25,716 nt of DNA from Reticulitermes lucifugus (GCA_026260175.1 JAKCWW010004765.1:10349-36064), one strand, 5' to 3'. Shown: positions 10,430 to 21,949, counted from the stretch's first letter. The notes: generated by a model not told the origin, from the sequence alone. Program-made: numbers and translations.

Positions 10430-11358
10430 NNNNNNNNNNNNNNNNNNNNNNNNNNNNNNNNNNNNNNNNNNNNNNNNNNNNNNNNNNNNNNNNNNNNNNN
10501 NNNNNNNNNNNNNNNNNNNNNNNNNNNNNNNNNNNNNNNNNNNNNNNNNNNNNNNNNNNNNNNNNNNNNNNNNNNNNNNNNNNNNNNNNNNNNNNNNNNN
10601 NNNNNNNNNNNNNNNNNNNNNNNNNNNNNNNNNNNNNNNNNNNNNNNNNNNNNNNNNNNNNNNNNNNNNNNNNNNNNNNNNNNNNNNNNNNNNNNNNNNN
10701 NNNNNNNNNNNNNNNNNNNNNNNNNNNNNNNNNNNNNNNNNNNNNNNNNNNNNNNNNNNNNNNNNNNNNNNNNNNNNNNNNNNNNNNNNNNNNNNNNNNN
10801 NNNNNNNNNNNNNNNNNNNNNNNNNNNNNNNNNNNNNNNNNNNNNNNNNNNNNNNNNNNNNNNNNNNNNNNNNNNNNNNNNNNNNNNNNNNNNNNNNNNN
10901 NNNNNNNNNNNNNNNNNNNNNNNNNNNNNNNNNNNNNNNNNNNNNNNNNNNNNNNNNNNNNNNNNNNNNNNNNNNNNNNNNNNNNNNNNNNNNNNNNNNN
11001 NNNNNNNNNNNNNNNNNNNNNNNNNNNNNNNNNNNNNNNNNNNNNNNNNNNNNNNNNNNNNNNNNNNNNNNNNNNNNNNNNNNNNNNNNNNNNNNNNNNN
11101 NNNNNNNNNNNNNNNNNNNNNNNNNNNNNNNNNNNNNNNNNNNNNNNNNNNNNNNNNNNNNNNNNNNNNNNNNNNNNNNNNNNNNNNNNNNNNNNNNNNN
11201 NNNNNNNNNNNNNNNNNNNNNNNNNNNNNNNNNNNNNNNNNNNNNNNNNNNNNNNNNNNNNNNNNNNNNNNNNNNNNNNNNNNNNNNNNNNNNNNNNNNN
11301 NNNNNNNNNNNNNNNNNNNNNNNNNNNNNNNNNNNNNNNNNNNNNNNNNNNNNNNNNN
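10430..11358. other. Assembly gap of 929 N
   Basis: Unresolved bases. Open frames that appear to cross it on both strands are artefacts of reading N as coding. The right edge abuts a repeat with a hexamer array, a likely reason for the gap. Confidence 0.99.
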
Positions 11359-11428
11359 CTCCCCCTCTGGGCCTTCATGGCCTGTTGTAGGGTGAACTTT
11401 ACCTTTACCTTTACCTTTACCTTTACCC
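11359..11428 (-). mobile_element. Repeat end with (GGTAAA)n array
   Basis: On the minus strand five adjacent hexamer units (read on plus as ACTTTACC then four TTTACC) are followed by GTTCACCCTACAACAGGCCA and TGAAGGCCCAGAGGGGGAG, running into the gap. From memory, GGTAAAGGTAAA followed by a CCATGAAGGC block is a common short interspersed repeat in cockroach and termite DNA, which is one reason for the taxonomic guess. Confidence 0.5.
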
Positions 11429-11639
11429 GTCTGAATGTACAGCACGTCAATGAAAACCACCAGTCACAAGGCCGCTCGAACAGCTGGCCGGAGGATTGTA
11501 CAGTGCAGTGACAGCAGCCACCAGTCCCAGAGCAACGATGCTGTAGCAACTGCAGCGGTTCCACAGCGTGCAATGATCGTGTTCTGCGAACTTGGAAAGG
11601 ATTTTTGAGAGTAGGCGGTCGTGACCTATTTCAAAGTAC
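11429..11639. other. GC-rich unclassified sequence
   Basis: About 210 bases with CAG/CTG-rich composition (GCAACGATGCTGTAGCAACT region). Frames on both strands are short. It may be part of a transposon whose remainder lies in the gap. Confidence 0.35.
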
Positions 11640-12095
11640 AATAAGTATTACATATTCTGAGTGTGTGCCTCTAGCCTTAGTTATCCAGCATGCAAAGCGC
11701 ATGCGCCGTATTATATTGTCATCTGTGTGGCCTGTCCGGCTCTACCATGCTTTTCCACATTCTCATAAACGGCACGATTTTCGGGAGGGGGGGGGAAGTT
11801 ACCATAAAATGTTTTTTGACTTTTTTTTACAACTTTTGCCTAAAATATTTCTCATTCTAAGAAGAATTCGGTGAGATATCATATATGTACACATGTCTAC
11901 ATACAAGGTACCCGTTATTCTTGTCAGATTTTAATAAAACTTCAATTTTCTAGACAAATTTTCGAAAAATCCTCAAATGTCAAATTTCATGAAAATCCGT
12001 CCAGTGGGAGCCGAGTTGTTCCATGCGGGCGGACGGACAGACAAACATGACGAAGCTACGTCGCTTTTCGCAATTTTGCGAAGGCGCCTAACAAA
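11640..12095 (+). repeat. Dispersed repeat, copy B
   Basis: Second copy of the repeat at 591-1022. It keeps a 24-bp segment (GGACGGACAGACAAAC region, 12022-12045) that copy A lacks. It also has a run of nine G near 11790 and T-rich expansions near 11820. Small indels are scattered along the alignment, so the copies are old. Confidence 0.85.
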
Positions 12096-15000
12096 GAAGG
12101 AAGTAAGATATGTCATTATGATTAAATCTGAAGACATCGTGAAGAAAACCAGCCAAATATAATAGTTTTAAATTGTGACATCCCAGGCAGCTGATTCACT
12201 CCCCTTTGCTATCACACCTGCCCTGGGTATACCCTGAATCATTCAATACCAAATTTCCAAGGTTCTATTACAGTAATCACGGCTTTACTAATCATTTATT
12301 TACTCTGTTCATAAAAAGATCCCTCAATTCCTCAACACCTGATTTTCTTGACTTAACCTTGTCACTTTCTTCACAGCACACTTGCCGTCCCATCTTCCTC
12401 GAGACCATGACACACATTCACAGTTCCTTACAGAAGCGATACCACTTATATACTACTCTGAATTACCACACATACACAAATAATAAAGTAAACCCTCACA
12501 ATAACACGCATAAGCATTAAGTGTCAGGTGGCTAACCGGTCTGCCACTTGTACTCTTGCACATTATCCCATCATGCAATCTACTGGTCACCATGTTAGGT
12601 GTGTTAAGCTTCCTTCTCGTCCAGGAGATTTCAACAGCAATCATGTAATAGAATAGTGTGACTCTTACTTGCTACACATTTCAATATTTCTCCACAGCAT
12701 TTTGACAATTTACTGATTTTATTAGCATAACCTACCCATACACCCTGGCAATAAGAGATTTAATCCATACATGGTCAGATCATTAAGTACTGAGACACTG
12801 CGTCCTGACATGTTCAACAGACATGTTCTACTGGTCATCAAATTGCATCCAAAAAGTATTAATTTACTGATTAAAAATATCATTATTCACATTTCATTGT
12901 AGGACATAGGACAGTGACAAATATAGGATTGCAGGTTACTGACACTGAATATAAACAAAAGAAACCTCAATGCCATAATGCTGTATTCCTTTTTATGATC
13001 TCTTACAGTTTCACTATATACATCCTGGTTATGTACAAAAGGTCAAGTAAGAATACTTCATCACTTATCTACCTTCATTTTTTTTTAACCCTGCTTTGTT
13101 TTGTAACATAAATACGGAGCATAATTTTAAGCCTTTTCTCATTTTAAAGTACTGATCAGTTTGCTGACCAGTGTTAATGATATTGAATTTATCTTTATCA
13201 TATTTGTTATTACTTTTTTACATTTCCCTTCGTATATAAAAATGATTTTATAACCATTACAACGTGCTGTTGGTTCGTACTTAAAAATGAATTACCTTAC
13301 TCAGCTCTTGCATTACTCCGCATAGCACCCTAATTTTTCTTTAACATGGCAATTGTGACATTATATATCTATATACTTTCACTCATTTTGAAGCATTCCA
13401 CTTCATAATAATAATAATAATAATTATAATAATCATAAAAAACACATTTAAAAATACTTTTAACAGCACCTAATAAAGACTACAGCTCTTTTACGATATA
13501 AGCGTATTTTGATATAATAATGAAGAATCCTATAATATACAATCTATAAAACCTACCACATTAAACAATAAATGCTTTGGGAGAATGATATTTGTTATGT
13601 AGTAGAAAACTAAAAGCGTAAAACATTTTGAAGGAGATATTTCATGTCTCCATTAGAGAGAACAGTGTGCGACTGTCATATCAACTAGCAAAGATGCTCT
13701 AAAATGTAAATTTAGAAAAATACTTAAACTCTAAAGAACAATATATTATCACATTTCTCTGTACAACATACATCCAGATACCCATGTATTCTTTCAACTT
13801 CATCTCAGAAAAAAAAAGCACTCACTCTACTACTGCAATCATCATAAATTCTTGGAGAAAAAAAAAGGTGGGGGGCAAAAAAGACAGCTAATAATGAAAT
13901 AAGCAGTTTGTTAAACTAAACAAAAAACATTTCTGCATTACGTGTCATGTATGGTACAATATATCGTATTCCTACACAGGCTGAGTCATGCAGCTGGTAA
14001 AAAGTCGTTACTTCAGAAGATAAGTTGACCAGTCATTTCAGTGTTCAAGTAATACCATTAATGAAGCCAATCTACAATGTCTGTACCTAACACACACATC
14101 CATCTTTACAAGGCAATGCATGGTTACCAAAATTAAACTCATTATACGTATATGTATATACTGACTAAAAATATACGACAAATGACAGGACAACTCAGCT
14201 AAGTTAAAAAAAATCACTTAACTGCAGCTATGGTGGAAACCATATACCTGCTTCCTGATCATCTGGCATATCATGGCTGAAAAAGTTGCATAGTAATGTA
14301 ATTGTAACATGAGGCACAGCATTCAAAGTAACCCTGGACATGCTGGCATATGGCAAACACACAATAATGCATTATCAAAAGGTAGTTACAATAAAAAAAT
14401 ATATGTGTATCAAGAGATTCTAGACATCTATTATACAAGTCCAGAACGCTGGTGATCAGATTCAACAACCCAACATTCTCTACAGACGCATTCATTGTAA
14501 ATAGGCTGCATTAACTTCAGTACTCCAGAACGGTATTTCCGTACAATGAAATCTGCCTCCCTGCCTTGATCACAATTCCTCCACACAGGAGATATAAAAA
14601 GCAGAGATGAGATTCAGCATTCGGTAATATTTCTCTTCATCATATTTCCTGTACTTCACCCACAGGAATTTGTAGGGGGCTAATTCAATCAAAAGACACC
14701 TATTAAAATGCCTCCATATATACTAAAGTAAGTGTAAACTCTGTACAGATAGAAATGTTGTACTGATTTGTGTCACTTTTTTTTTGTTTTTGTTTTTGTA
14801 TTTGTACAACAAAATACACCAAGAGTAAATCCTTTTCCTAAGAAGGCAAAATGCATTTAGTACTATTACAGTTCGTAACTTTACAAGTATTTAAACTCTG
14901 TACATATTGTGTTACATGACCAGGTACTTCTCAAGTAATTACAATACAAAAATCATACACAAGCCCCATCATTAAGAATATACAGTGCCAGGATCAGATG

Positions 15001-15196
15001 ACAAAAAAAATTATGACCTAACCAAATTTCAGTATTGCTATTTCATTGCATAGATCACTACATTATCTGTATTTTTAAATTAATTTACATCAAGAAAAAC
15101 ATTAATTTAATAAAGAAAGCTGTTTGTGAAAAGGTTTGGAGAGAAGTTTTCATTTTGTTATGTCATACAACAATCTCCTTCCCTACAGTCTCATTT
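12096..15196. other. AT-rich, CpG-poor stretch with simple repeats only
   Basis: Includes a short ATA/TAA microsatellite at about 13404-13432 and homopolymer runs. No gene is supported: the 104-codon frame at 12206-12520 is low-complexity and the 74-codon minus frame at 14271-14495 lacks any family signal. It could be extended 3' UTR of the minus-strand wge homologue. Confidence 0.45.
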
Positions 15197-15301
15197 TACT
15201 ACTTCACTTTCTGCTGATATTAGAGTAACTGGTGAGAGACATATGTTCATACTACTTCACTTTCTGCTGATATAGAGTAACTGGTGAGAGACGTATGTTC
15301 A
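15197..15301. repeat. Tandem duplication, two units of 52-53 bp
   Basis: Unit 1 (15197-15249) and unit 2 (15250-15301) begin TACTACTTCACTTTCTGCTG and differ only by one missing T and an A/G change in ACATATG versus ACGTATG. The near identity points to a recent duplication. Confidence 0.95.
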
Positions 15302-15409
15302 TACAACTCATTTACCATGGAAAGTCAAATATTTTGACCTATTTTAAATTTCTAAATTTGACTTACATAAGAAGTTTACTCTTTGTTCACAGTGCATTGT
15401 GGTACTAGC

Positions 15410-15497
15410 AAGCACCTATTAACTGACAGCTGCACTATTAAAGTTATAATATTAATAATATTATATTAATAGTGCAGCTGTCGGTTAATAAGTGCTT
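15410..15497. repeat. 88-bp hairpin (MITE-like palindrome)
   Basis: Arms 15410-15440 and 15467-15497 pair at 29 of 31 positions plus one G-T wobble; the core is CAGCTGCACTATTA with its complement. The apparent loop is itself palindromic (TATAATATT, AAT, AATATTATA at 15445-15465), so almost the whole unit folds. An exact 13-bp direct repeat CTTACATAAGAAG lies at 15362-15374 and again at 15495-15507, possibly a target-site duplication. Confidence 0.85.
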
Positions 15498-15507
15498 ACA
15501 TAAGAAG

Positions 15508-16290
15508 ATTCACGTCTTCTGGGACGTTACACCATGTTTACTTATAAATATTACCAACTGGTAACTATTTACCAGTCAACACAGTGTTAACATCCAAGAA
15601 GACTTCAATCTTCAGAAATACCACTGCAAGAACCTCAAATCTCACACAATATTTACAGCAGATAACAGTTTATAAATACCAGAAATGAGATATCATCAGT
15701 CATCAATCTTCTGCATATTCAACTGATTGTAATAAATACACAGACATCATTAAAACGAAAAATAGCAATGAGATGATCATCATCCGTTCTGCAAATGTAG
15801 CCACAGTCTCGGGTCTCTCACACAGCGAAATCTAGCATTCCTCCCAGCAAGTCAAGTGCACCGAGATTCACACTGATAACGGAACTGATAAATCTGCAAC
15901 CTAAATATGGAATGTCCCAACACATGAAGGCTTTCTATTCGATAAAGCTACCATGCTCAGCGACACTATTAAAGCAGCATCCCATACCTTAAACATGAAT
16001 CTTATCTGATTACAGCATCCATAAAAACTTTACATCATTCATGCAATTAAGACACATGAACTGCAGCTGGTGAAGTGTATCACCTACGCATCACTACAAC
16101 AATTTTGTCCCTTGAAACTATCTACAGATGTGTTTGCCTATGTTGGGGTTTTGAGTTTGAAGGATTTCTTTTGAGTATGTTGAACCACTCCCTGAAAATG
16201 AGTATATTTAAATCAAATCTTACTGCTGTTTTTTCAACAGGTCTGTCAAATCTGTATCAATGTTCCTATTATATAGTGTACTACCAGTAG
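15508..16290. other. Unique-looking AT-rich sequence
   Basis: No gene, RNA or repeat recognised; short open frames (for example 16075-16290) lack family signal. Confidence 0.5.
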
Positions 16291-16367
16291 TTAAGCTTTA
16301 GATACACAGTTAAGCTTTTAGATACACAGTTAAGCTTTTAGATACACAGTTAATCTTTAGATACACC
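16291..16367. repeat. Tandem repeat, four units of 18-20 bp
   Basis: Units TTAAGCTTTAGATACACAG, two identical copies of TTAAGCTTTTAGATACACAG, then a diverged TTAATCTTTAGATACACC. The identical middle units suggest recent slippage or unequal exchange. Confidence 0.95.
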
Positions 16368-16735
16368 ACCTGGCAGATTGTTAAGAATTTAAGTGTCTTT
16401 GACGTTAAAAATAAAATCCTGTCATAAAGGGTTAATTCAGTTTTGTTGCCCAAATTGCCCGTCAGGCTTGATTCATTCGCAATTCAACAAATACTTTGTC
16501 AGTGTGGAACTGTAACATGCTGGAACTCGCGCACAAATCTGCTCCTTACTTTTCTTGTGAAAATTTTTGCACAGATACGGTTACATGACCACTCATTGTT
16601 CCAATACATCTCCATATGTGACACAGGAAATAATGTGATTGACTGCTTCTTGCACATGGCAACTACATCAGGATTTCTGAGATATGAATAAGCTGACCCA
16701 CAAAACTAAAGCTCCCTTCATAGCTTTCTTTTAGT

Positions 16736-16736
<1 letters not shown>

Positions 16737-16775
<39 letters not shown>
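16737..16775. repeat. (TAA)n microsatellite
   Basis: About 13 uninterrupted TAA units, likely length-variable between individuals. Confidence 0.95.
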
Positions 16776-17190
16776 CGACACTACTGCCGCTACTTCTGTT
16801 CTTATTAAGTACTCATATTTTTGAACGCTTTAAGCACTGGTTGGTGCGCATTAGTATTACCAGTATCACGAAACACGAGAAAGGTTTACAGAAGATGCAA
16901 TGTAAATGTAATGAGAACAAAAACCAGAGATGGAAAGATGCATTTTAATTTTTAATTAACATCTAATTTTCATTCATTCTGCTTGGAACCAGTCACTTCC
17001 AGACAGAAAGCAAGATCTGTGTATGCAAGATTTCAGATTTCCACAGTGTTCATGGTCAAGGATTCTGTTCTTCTGGACACTATGATCCTTTGAAACGTTG
17101 GCATCTGTCAACCCCACTACACAGCGTAACATCCCAGAAGACATTATCCCTAACATTCCTGTACCTACCCACCCACCCACCCCACCTTAC
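16776..17190. other. Unclassified sequence with a short CCCA tract
   Basis: A (CCCA)n-like tract at about 17165-17186 lies next to the end of the minus-strand LINE fragment. Nothing else is recognised. Confidence 0.5.
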
Positions 17191-17194
17191 CTAA

Positions 17195-17742
17195 TTAACG
17201 CAACATAACTAACCAACCAACTAATTGCATGGAGCAGAATCCTTCTTGAAAAGCTAATATGCCCTCAGCCAATCACGAAATTCCCCACATTTTACGTAAC
17301 CCAGTGGTTTATTTCCACATTTACAAAAGCCCACCACCTGTCCCTATCCTCAGCCAGATCAATCCAGTCCATGCCCCCCCCCTCCCCCCAAACCCACTTC
17401 TTGAAGATCCATTTTGATATTATCCTCCCATCTACACCTAGGTCTTTCAAGTCTTCTCTTTCCCTCAGGTTTCCCCACCAACACCCTGCATGCACCTATC
17501 CTCTCCCCATATGTACCACATGCCCCACCAATCTCATTATTCTTGATTTGATCACCTGAATAATAGTTGGTAACAGATCACAAAGTTCCTCATTATGTAG
17601 TTTTCTCCACTCCACTGTTACCTCATCCCTCATGGACCCAAATATCTTCCTCAGCGCCCTACTCTCAAACACCCTCAGCCTATGTTCCTCCTTCAAAGTG
17701 AAAGACCAAGTTTCACACCCATACAAAACAGGCAAAATTAGT
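17195..17742 (-). mobile_element. 5'-truncated LINE (non-LTR retrotransposon) 3' end
   Basis: Holds the last ~150 codons of an endonuclease/reverse-transcriptase ORF and a ~100-bp 3' UTR ending in TTGG repeats (AGTTGGTTGGTTAG). Homology stops abruptly at about 17742, the usual 5' truncation of LINE insertions. The 3' UTR block (GGCTGAGGGC, CAAGAAGGA, CTCCA, TTAGTTGGTTGGTT) recurs on the plus strand at 20797-20879, so both insertions belong to one family. Confidence 0.85.
17292..17735 (-). pseudogene. LINE reverse transcriptase C-terminal region, frameshifted
   Basis: Three blocks of the familiar LINE C-terminus are seen in order: LYGCETWSF and LRVFESRALRKIFG (first frame, stop at 17496); then VLVGKPEGKR and [15 protein letters not shown] in a second frame; then [20 protein letters not shown] back in the first frame to the stop at 17292. 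The second change of frame falls in a G-rich run (17373-17390 on plus as C), where slippage is likely. The two frameshifts and the truncation make it non-functional. Clade within non-LTR elements not assigned. Confidence 0.82.
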
Positions 17743-18496
17743 TTTGTTTATTTTAATCTTTATATTTTTTTATAGCAAAGATCTGTGTGCCAGTAGTTCT
17801 AATTCTCAAAGAGGAAGCACTCCACAACACCTCTTAGTTTCAAATGAGGAAATAACTAAAATCCGTATGACATAACAATCTGAAAACATCTTCCCAATTC
17901 AATGTAGTGATGTGTTCACACACACAAAACAATGGGTCGAAGGTGATGAAATTATCTGATGTAAAAGCAATATCAGTTATGGTGAGAAAATTACATCACA
18001 GAACGTCAAACATTGTACCTCATCCACACTAAACCTTGCAAGCAGAATAAAAATACATACTCTAATTCTGCTTGTTTTTTTAAGTAACCAACATAACAAA
18101 ATTAATAATAATTTGGAAATATTAACATTGCACTGCTTTTAATAAAACTTATCTGCACACACCAAAGTGTAAAGTCATTCATTAGAAAACAAAGTCAAAG
18201 GGCCAAGGCATCACATTTATATGACTATTTACCTGAAACCCAATGTTTCAACACACCTGTCCATACATACAGAACTCCCTCTCCAACTGCTCTCTCTTCT
18301 ACCAAAATCACATTTAAAAAATTTTCTTTCTGTACAGTAATTCTCAAATCACAGAAGAAAATCTTGTGCAACTCGGCCCAGAAATATACTTGCAAATCCT
18401 CACGGATTCCACATCATCTTGCGCGTTACATCTCTCCCTCTCTCATGTAGTGGTAACCAATAGCATGTACATGCTGTCTCTTGACATATATTTGAT
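17743..18496. other. AT-rich stretch, nothing recognised
   Basis: Lies between the LINE fragment and the foldback element. No gene, RNA or repeat is supported. Confidence 0.5.
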
Positions 18497-19089
18497 CTTC
18501 CCACATTATATTTAAAATCCGACAAATGTGCAATTTAATCACATTAATTGTGTATTTTCACTGTCCTACATGTTTCGAACCCTTAATTTGGGTTCATCTT
18601 CAGAGACACATTATCTAAAATCGCACACTAGTTACACCAACAGGCACAATTGTTCACATACACTGTTTAAAACAAATACAAGTTAAAAATCGGAGCAAGT
18701 TGCCTGTTGGGTGGTGAGTACTGTTCTCACCACCCAACAGGCAACTTACTCCGATAAACACGATATCAAAACAGCATAGATTGTTCGACTTTTATACAAT
18801 TTTTAACCAATGTAAGACTGAAACAACCAACAATCACAATTTTTAATGTTTATTTGTTTTAAACAGTGTATGTGAACAATTGTAAACAATTCATGCAAAC
18901 AATTGTGCCAGTTGATGTAACTAGTGTGCAATTTTAGATAATGTGTCCCTGAAGGTGAACCCAAATTAAGGGTTCGAAACATGTAGGACAGTGAAAATAC
19001 ACAACTAATGTGATTAAATTGTACATTTGTCCGATTTTAAATATCAAGTTGAAATGTACGGAATGAATAATATTAAGCTTCCCACATTA
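18497..19089. mobile_element. Foldback element with 12-bp flanking direct repeats
   Basis: Long inverted arms, left about 18509-18692 and right about 18837-19044, pair with high identity; landmarks include CACTGTCCTACATGTTTCGA, ACCCTTAATTTGGGTTCA and CACTGTTTAAAACAAATA, each present with its complement. The right arm has an extra ~23 bp around AACAATTCATGCAAACAATT. The exact sequence CTTCCCACATTA flanks the unit at 18497-18508 and 19078-19089 and reads as a target-site duplication. There is no coding capacity. A nested hairpin occupies 18691-18753. Confidence 0.8.
18691..18753. repeat. Nested 28-bp hairpin inside the foldback element
   Basis: Arms 18691-18718 and 18726-18753 are inverted complements at 27 of 28 positions around a 7-base loop; core TTGCCTGTTGGGTGGTGAG. 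It sits in the spacer between the outer arms, close to the left arm and not central. Confidence 0.93.
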
Positions 19090-20629
19090 CTTTTGTTTAA
19101 TCATGGCCCCTAAGTACATAATGCATGGAGAAAGTGATGTAACCACAACCCGAACAAACCTGACCTCCTATTTCCCAAACATTCCAGCTTTCACCAACAG
19201 AACCCTGCAGTTGGACAGGAAGTACCGGCTGTATCAAAAGGTCACTAAATGCAAAATGGTTTTTTATTTGAAGTTCTGAATTACATATGTACGCTGTCAT
19301 AGAAAAGGATGTGCAGAAACTAAAACAGACTTTCTACACACTCAAAATATGATTTTTTGTCTCTTTTGTTTAAGCAGTATGAAACAGATAAAATCTAAAA
19401 CAACATTTACATTATGTACCACATAGCATTGCCTTCATAATCAAAACATTTCCAATTTACTGTAGCAAAACACTTTATAATTATGTATGTATTAAGGAAA
19501 GGTGGGGAAAATAAATTAATAAATCTTCAAAAGATTTTTCTAGAACTAACTATACCATTCTGGTATCCTAACAACCCCACAAAAACACCCACTATAAAAA
19601 AAAATTGATTGCAAAAATACCACATCATATATGGCATAAGTGCAAAATAGAAGCCTTGCATAAATTACCAGGATTACAGAATTCTTATTGTAAGTCATGC
19701 ATTTATACTTTTTAAGTTTCTTTGCAAAACTTGCTGTCTTTTTCTGGTAATGAGCACGTATACAGCTCGTGGCAAGCAGGTGGCCACTAATATTTATCCA
19801 AATATACCAAATCTCTAATAATGATGCAACACACTAAAATATTTTTAAGGTCCACTTATGATAAAATAATACATTAAACAATAACCAAATTGCACAGCAA
19901 TGTTAAGGAAACTGCCATACTTATATCTTATGTACCTCTTCTGTGTGAATAACTTAACTTAACTCTGATCACAATTATTTCAGTATCCTCAGACATTCAT
20001 GTTTAATCTAACAAACAAATGAAAACATAACATATGAGAAATACTGTACTATTTGGATAAATATCACCCTTTCATAATAAAAAGAGCTTTCAAAGGCTCA
20101 AAACCTTTACAAAGCATAGAGTATAGAAAAAGGTCCATGCATATATTTTTTTCCTTACAAAGCAGATATAAATACACCTGGGGAAATATGTTGTGCACGT
20201 TGTCAGTATTATACAATTACACTTACTACCCACCAAAAATATATGGGTACTTATTGGAAAATAAAGACTGCATTGAAATGCTATTATACATTCATTACAG
20301 ACTTATCAGCAACTAACGCAACATTGACCGTAAACCAGCGTATAATACAGTACACTTCTTTTATGTCCTCAGCATGGCAGCTGTCACACGATGCCCTGGG
20401 GATGCAGGCCTTCAATATGATGAAGCTGCCATGCTTGTTGTGGCAACAGAAGAAAGGCTCTTTACTTACAGAAATCCATAAGGACTATGAATTCTAGAAT
20501 GCTGGTAGTGAGAGTATTGAAACTTGTATGTCAATCTATTTAATGGGATGGCCAAATCAAGGAGAATAACGCAGACAAAGCATGCTACAAGCAAGGGATA
20601 AATAAGAGATGTGTACATGTATTTGGTTG
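19090..20629. other. AT-rich stretch, nothing recognised
   Basis: Short open frames only (for example 20053-20316 and 20243-20497, overlapping in different frames). No family signal and no repeat recognised. Confidence 0.5.
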
Positions 20630-20880
20630 CAAAACATGGGAAGGAGACCACTTGGAGGACCTTGGTACAAATGAAAGGGTATTAAAATGGATATTAAAGA
20701 AATATAATTGGAGGATATGGACTGGATTCATCTGCTGCAGGATGAAGACAAGTGGTGGGCTGTAGTGAACACGGTAATTCACCTCTGTGTTTCATAAAAG
20801 GGGGAATTTTTTGACTAGCTGAGGGCTTATTGCTTCTCAAGAAGGACTCTACTCCAAGGAGTTAGTTGGTTGGTTGGTCA
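20630..20880 (+). mobile_element. LINE 3' end fragment, same family as 17195-17742
   Basis: In one frame with two internal stops it reads GRRPLGGPWYK, IKMDIKEI and LEDMDWIHLLQDEDKWWAV, ending in a stop at 20795-20797. This is the same C-terminus and stop position as the minus-strand copy. The 3' UTR then matches that copy through AGTTGGTTGGTTGGT. It is a dead, heavily truncated copy. Confidence 0.8.
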
Positions 20881-21949
20881 CTAGAACTCAGGCAAATACA
20901 AGTACACAAAATAAAATATCGGGAAACAAAAACATTCCAAGATTTTTCATATTGCCAGTATCAAAATGTTATAACACACACGTTTTACAGTTCATATGTT
21001 TTTGGTACAGCACACCAACAGCCTTGACTGGCAAACTGAAATGTGCATCTTACGAAATGGCATCAGCATGTGTGACTTTCAAGTTCTTATAGAGAAGAGC
21101 AGTTCAAAAGTCTGAAAGCATAGTTGCTCGCAAAGAACTTAGAACACCCCGTGAATATATCAACTTTGTAACAGCACAGAATACAACTTAAAGCACAGCA
21201 AATTTTAAATCCCATGTGAAACACATTACTTACATGACAAAGTTATACTGTAATATCCGTACTTGCACACAACATTATTTCCCCAAATAATTTTATATCC
21301 ACTTAGCAAAATGGCAAAACTCCTGATTTAATACACAGCATTACTACAATGGAATCTCCACTGTTTCCCATGCCTTTGTTATTATCCATGAATTTGGTAA
21401 GAATTTATTACACTGTTTTACCTGATACAGATCCTACACACATCCTGCTAGAGGCACCAGGAAGTTAGGGCACACTAGTCCAATTATGGGATCTCTCATC
21501 TGCACGTCATACAAATGGCAACTCACAGATCCACTGGTGTGTACTAAATTTGAAAATTTTACCTCTGTAAATGGAACTAAGAGTGACAGTGACCTTACAG
21601 TTTTTGATTCCTATATTTGCTCTCTAAGGCAGTATTTATCTGTAATTTATTTCCAGTCCATCCAGTCACTGGCCAAATACAAGAGCTACTGTTGCTCAAC
21701 CTTTCTGGCATAAGTATAATGAAAATAAGCAAAACTGTTATGTGGGTGGGAGGGAAAAAATTATGAATGCAAGGCAAACAATAGAGTCCCTTTCAAAAAT
21801 CAGTGCAAAGTTGTTCTGTGCTTAAACCCTTGACACCGTAAGTTAGTGCCCAGTGTACTCTGCACAAGACCAACAATTTAAATGGCCACCCATTACTTTG
21901 CATGTTCTCAGCCGATGAATTTAGGTGATGTTCAGTTTTCTCAGCATCA
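20881..21949. other. AT-rich stretch, nothing recognised
   Basis: No supported gene, RNA gene or repeat; overlapping short frames on both strands at about 21486-21777 are incidental. Confidence 0.5.

Noticed and set aside
10198..11573. Several 328-420 codon open frames on both strands
   Set aside because: Each runs through the 929-N gap; the real coding-like ends are short and include the hexamer repeat.
12206..12520. 104-codon plus-strand open frame
   Set aside because: Low-complexity Ser/Thr/His/Asn-rich translation with no splice support.
16737..16775. CRISPR-like or satellite array among the simple repeats
   Set aside because: The arrays here are plain microsatellites or minisatellites without spacers, and the genome is eukaryotic.
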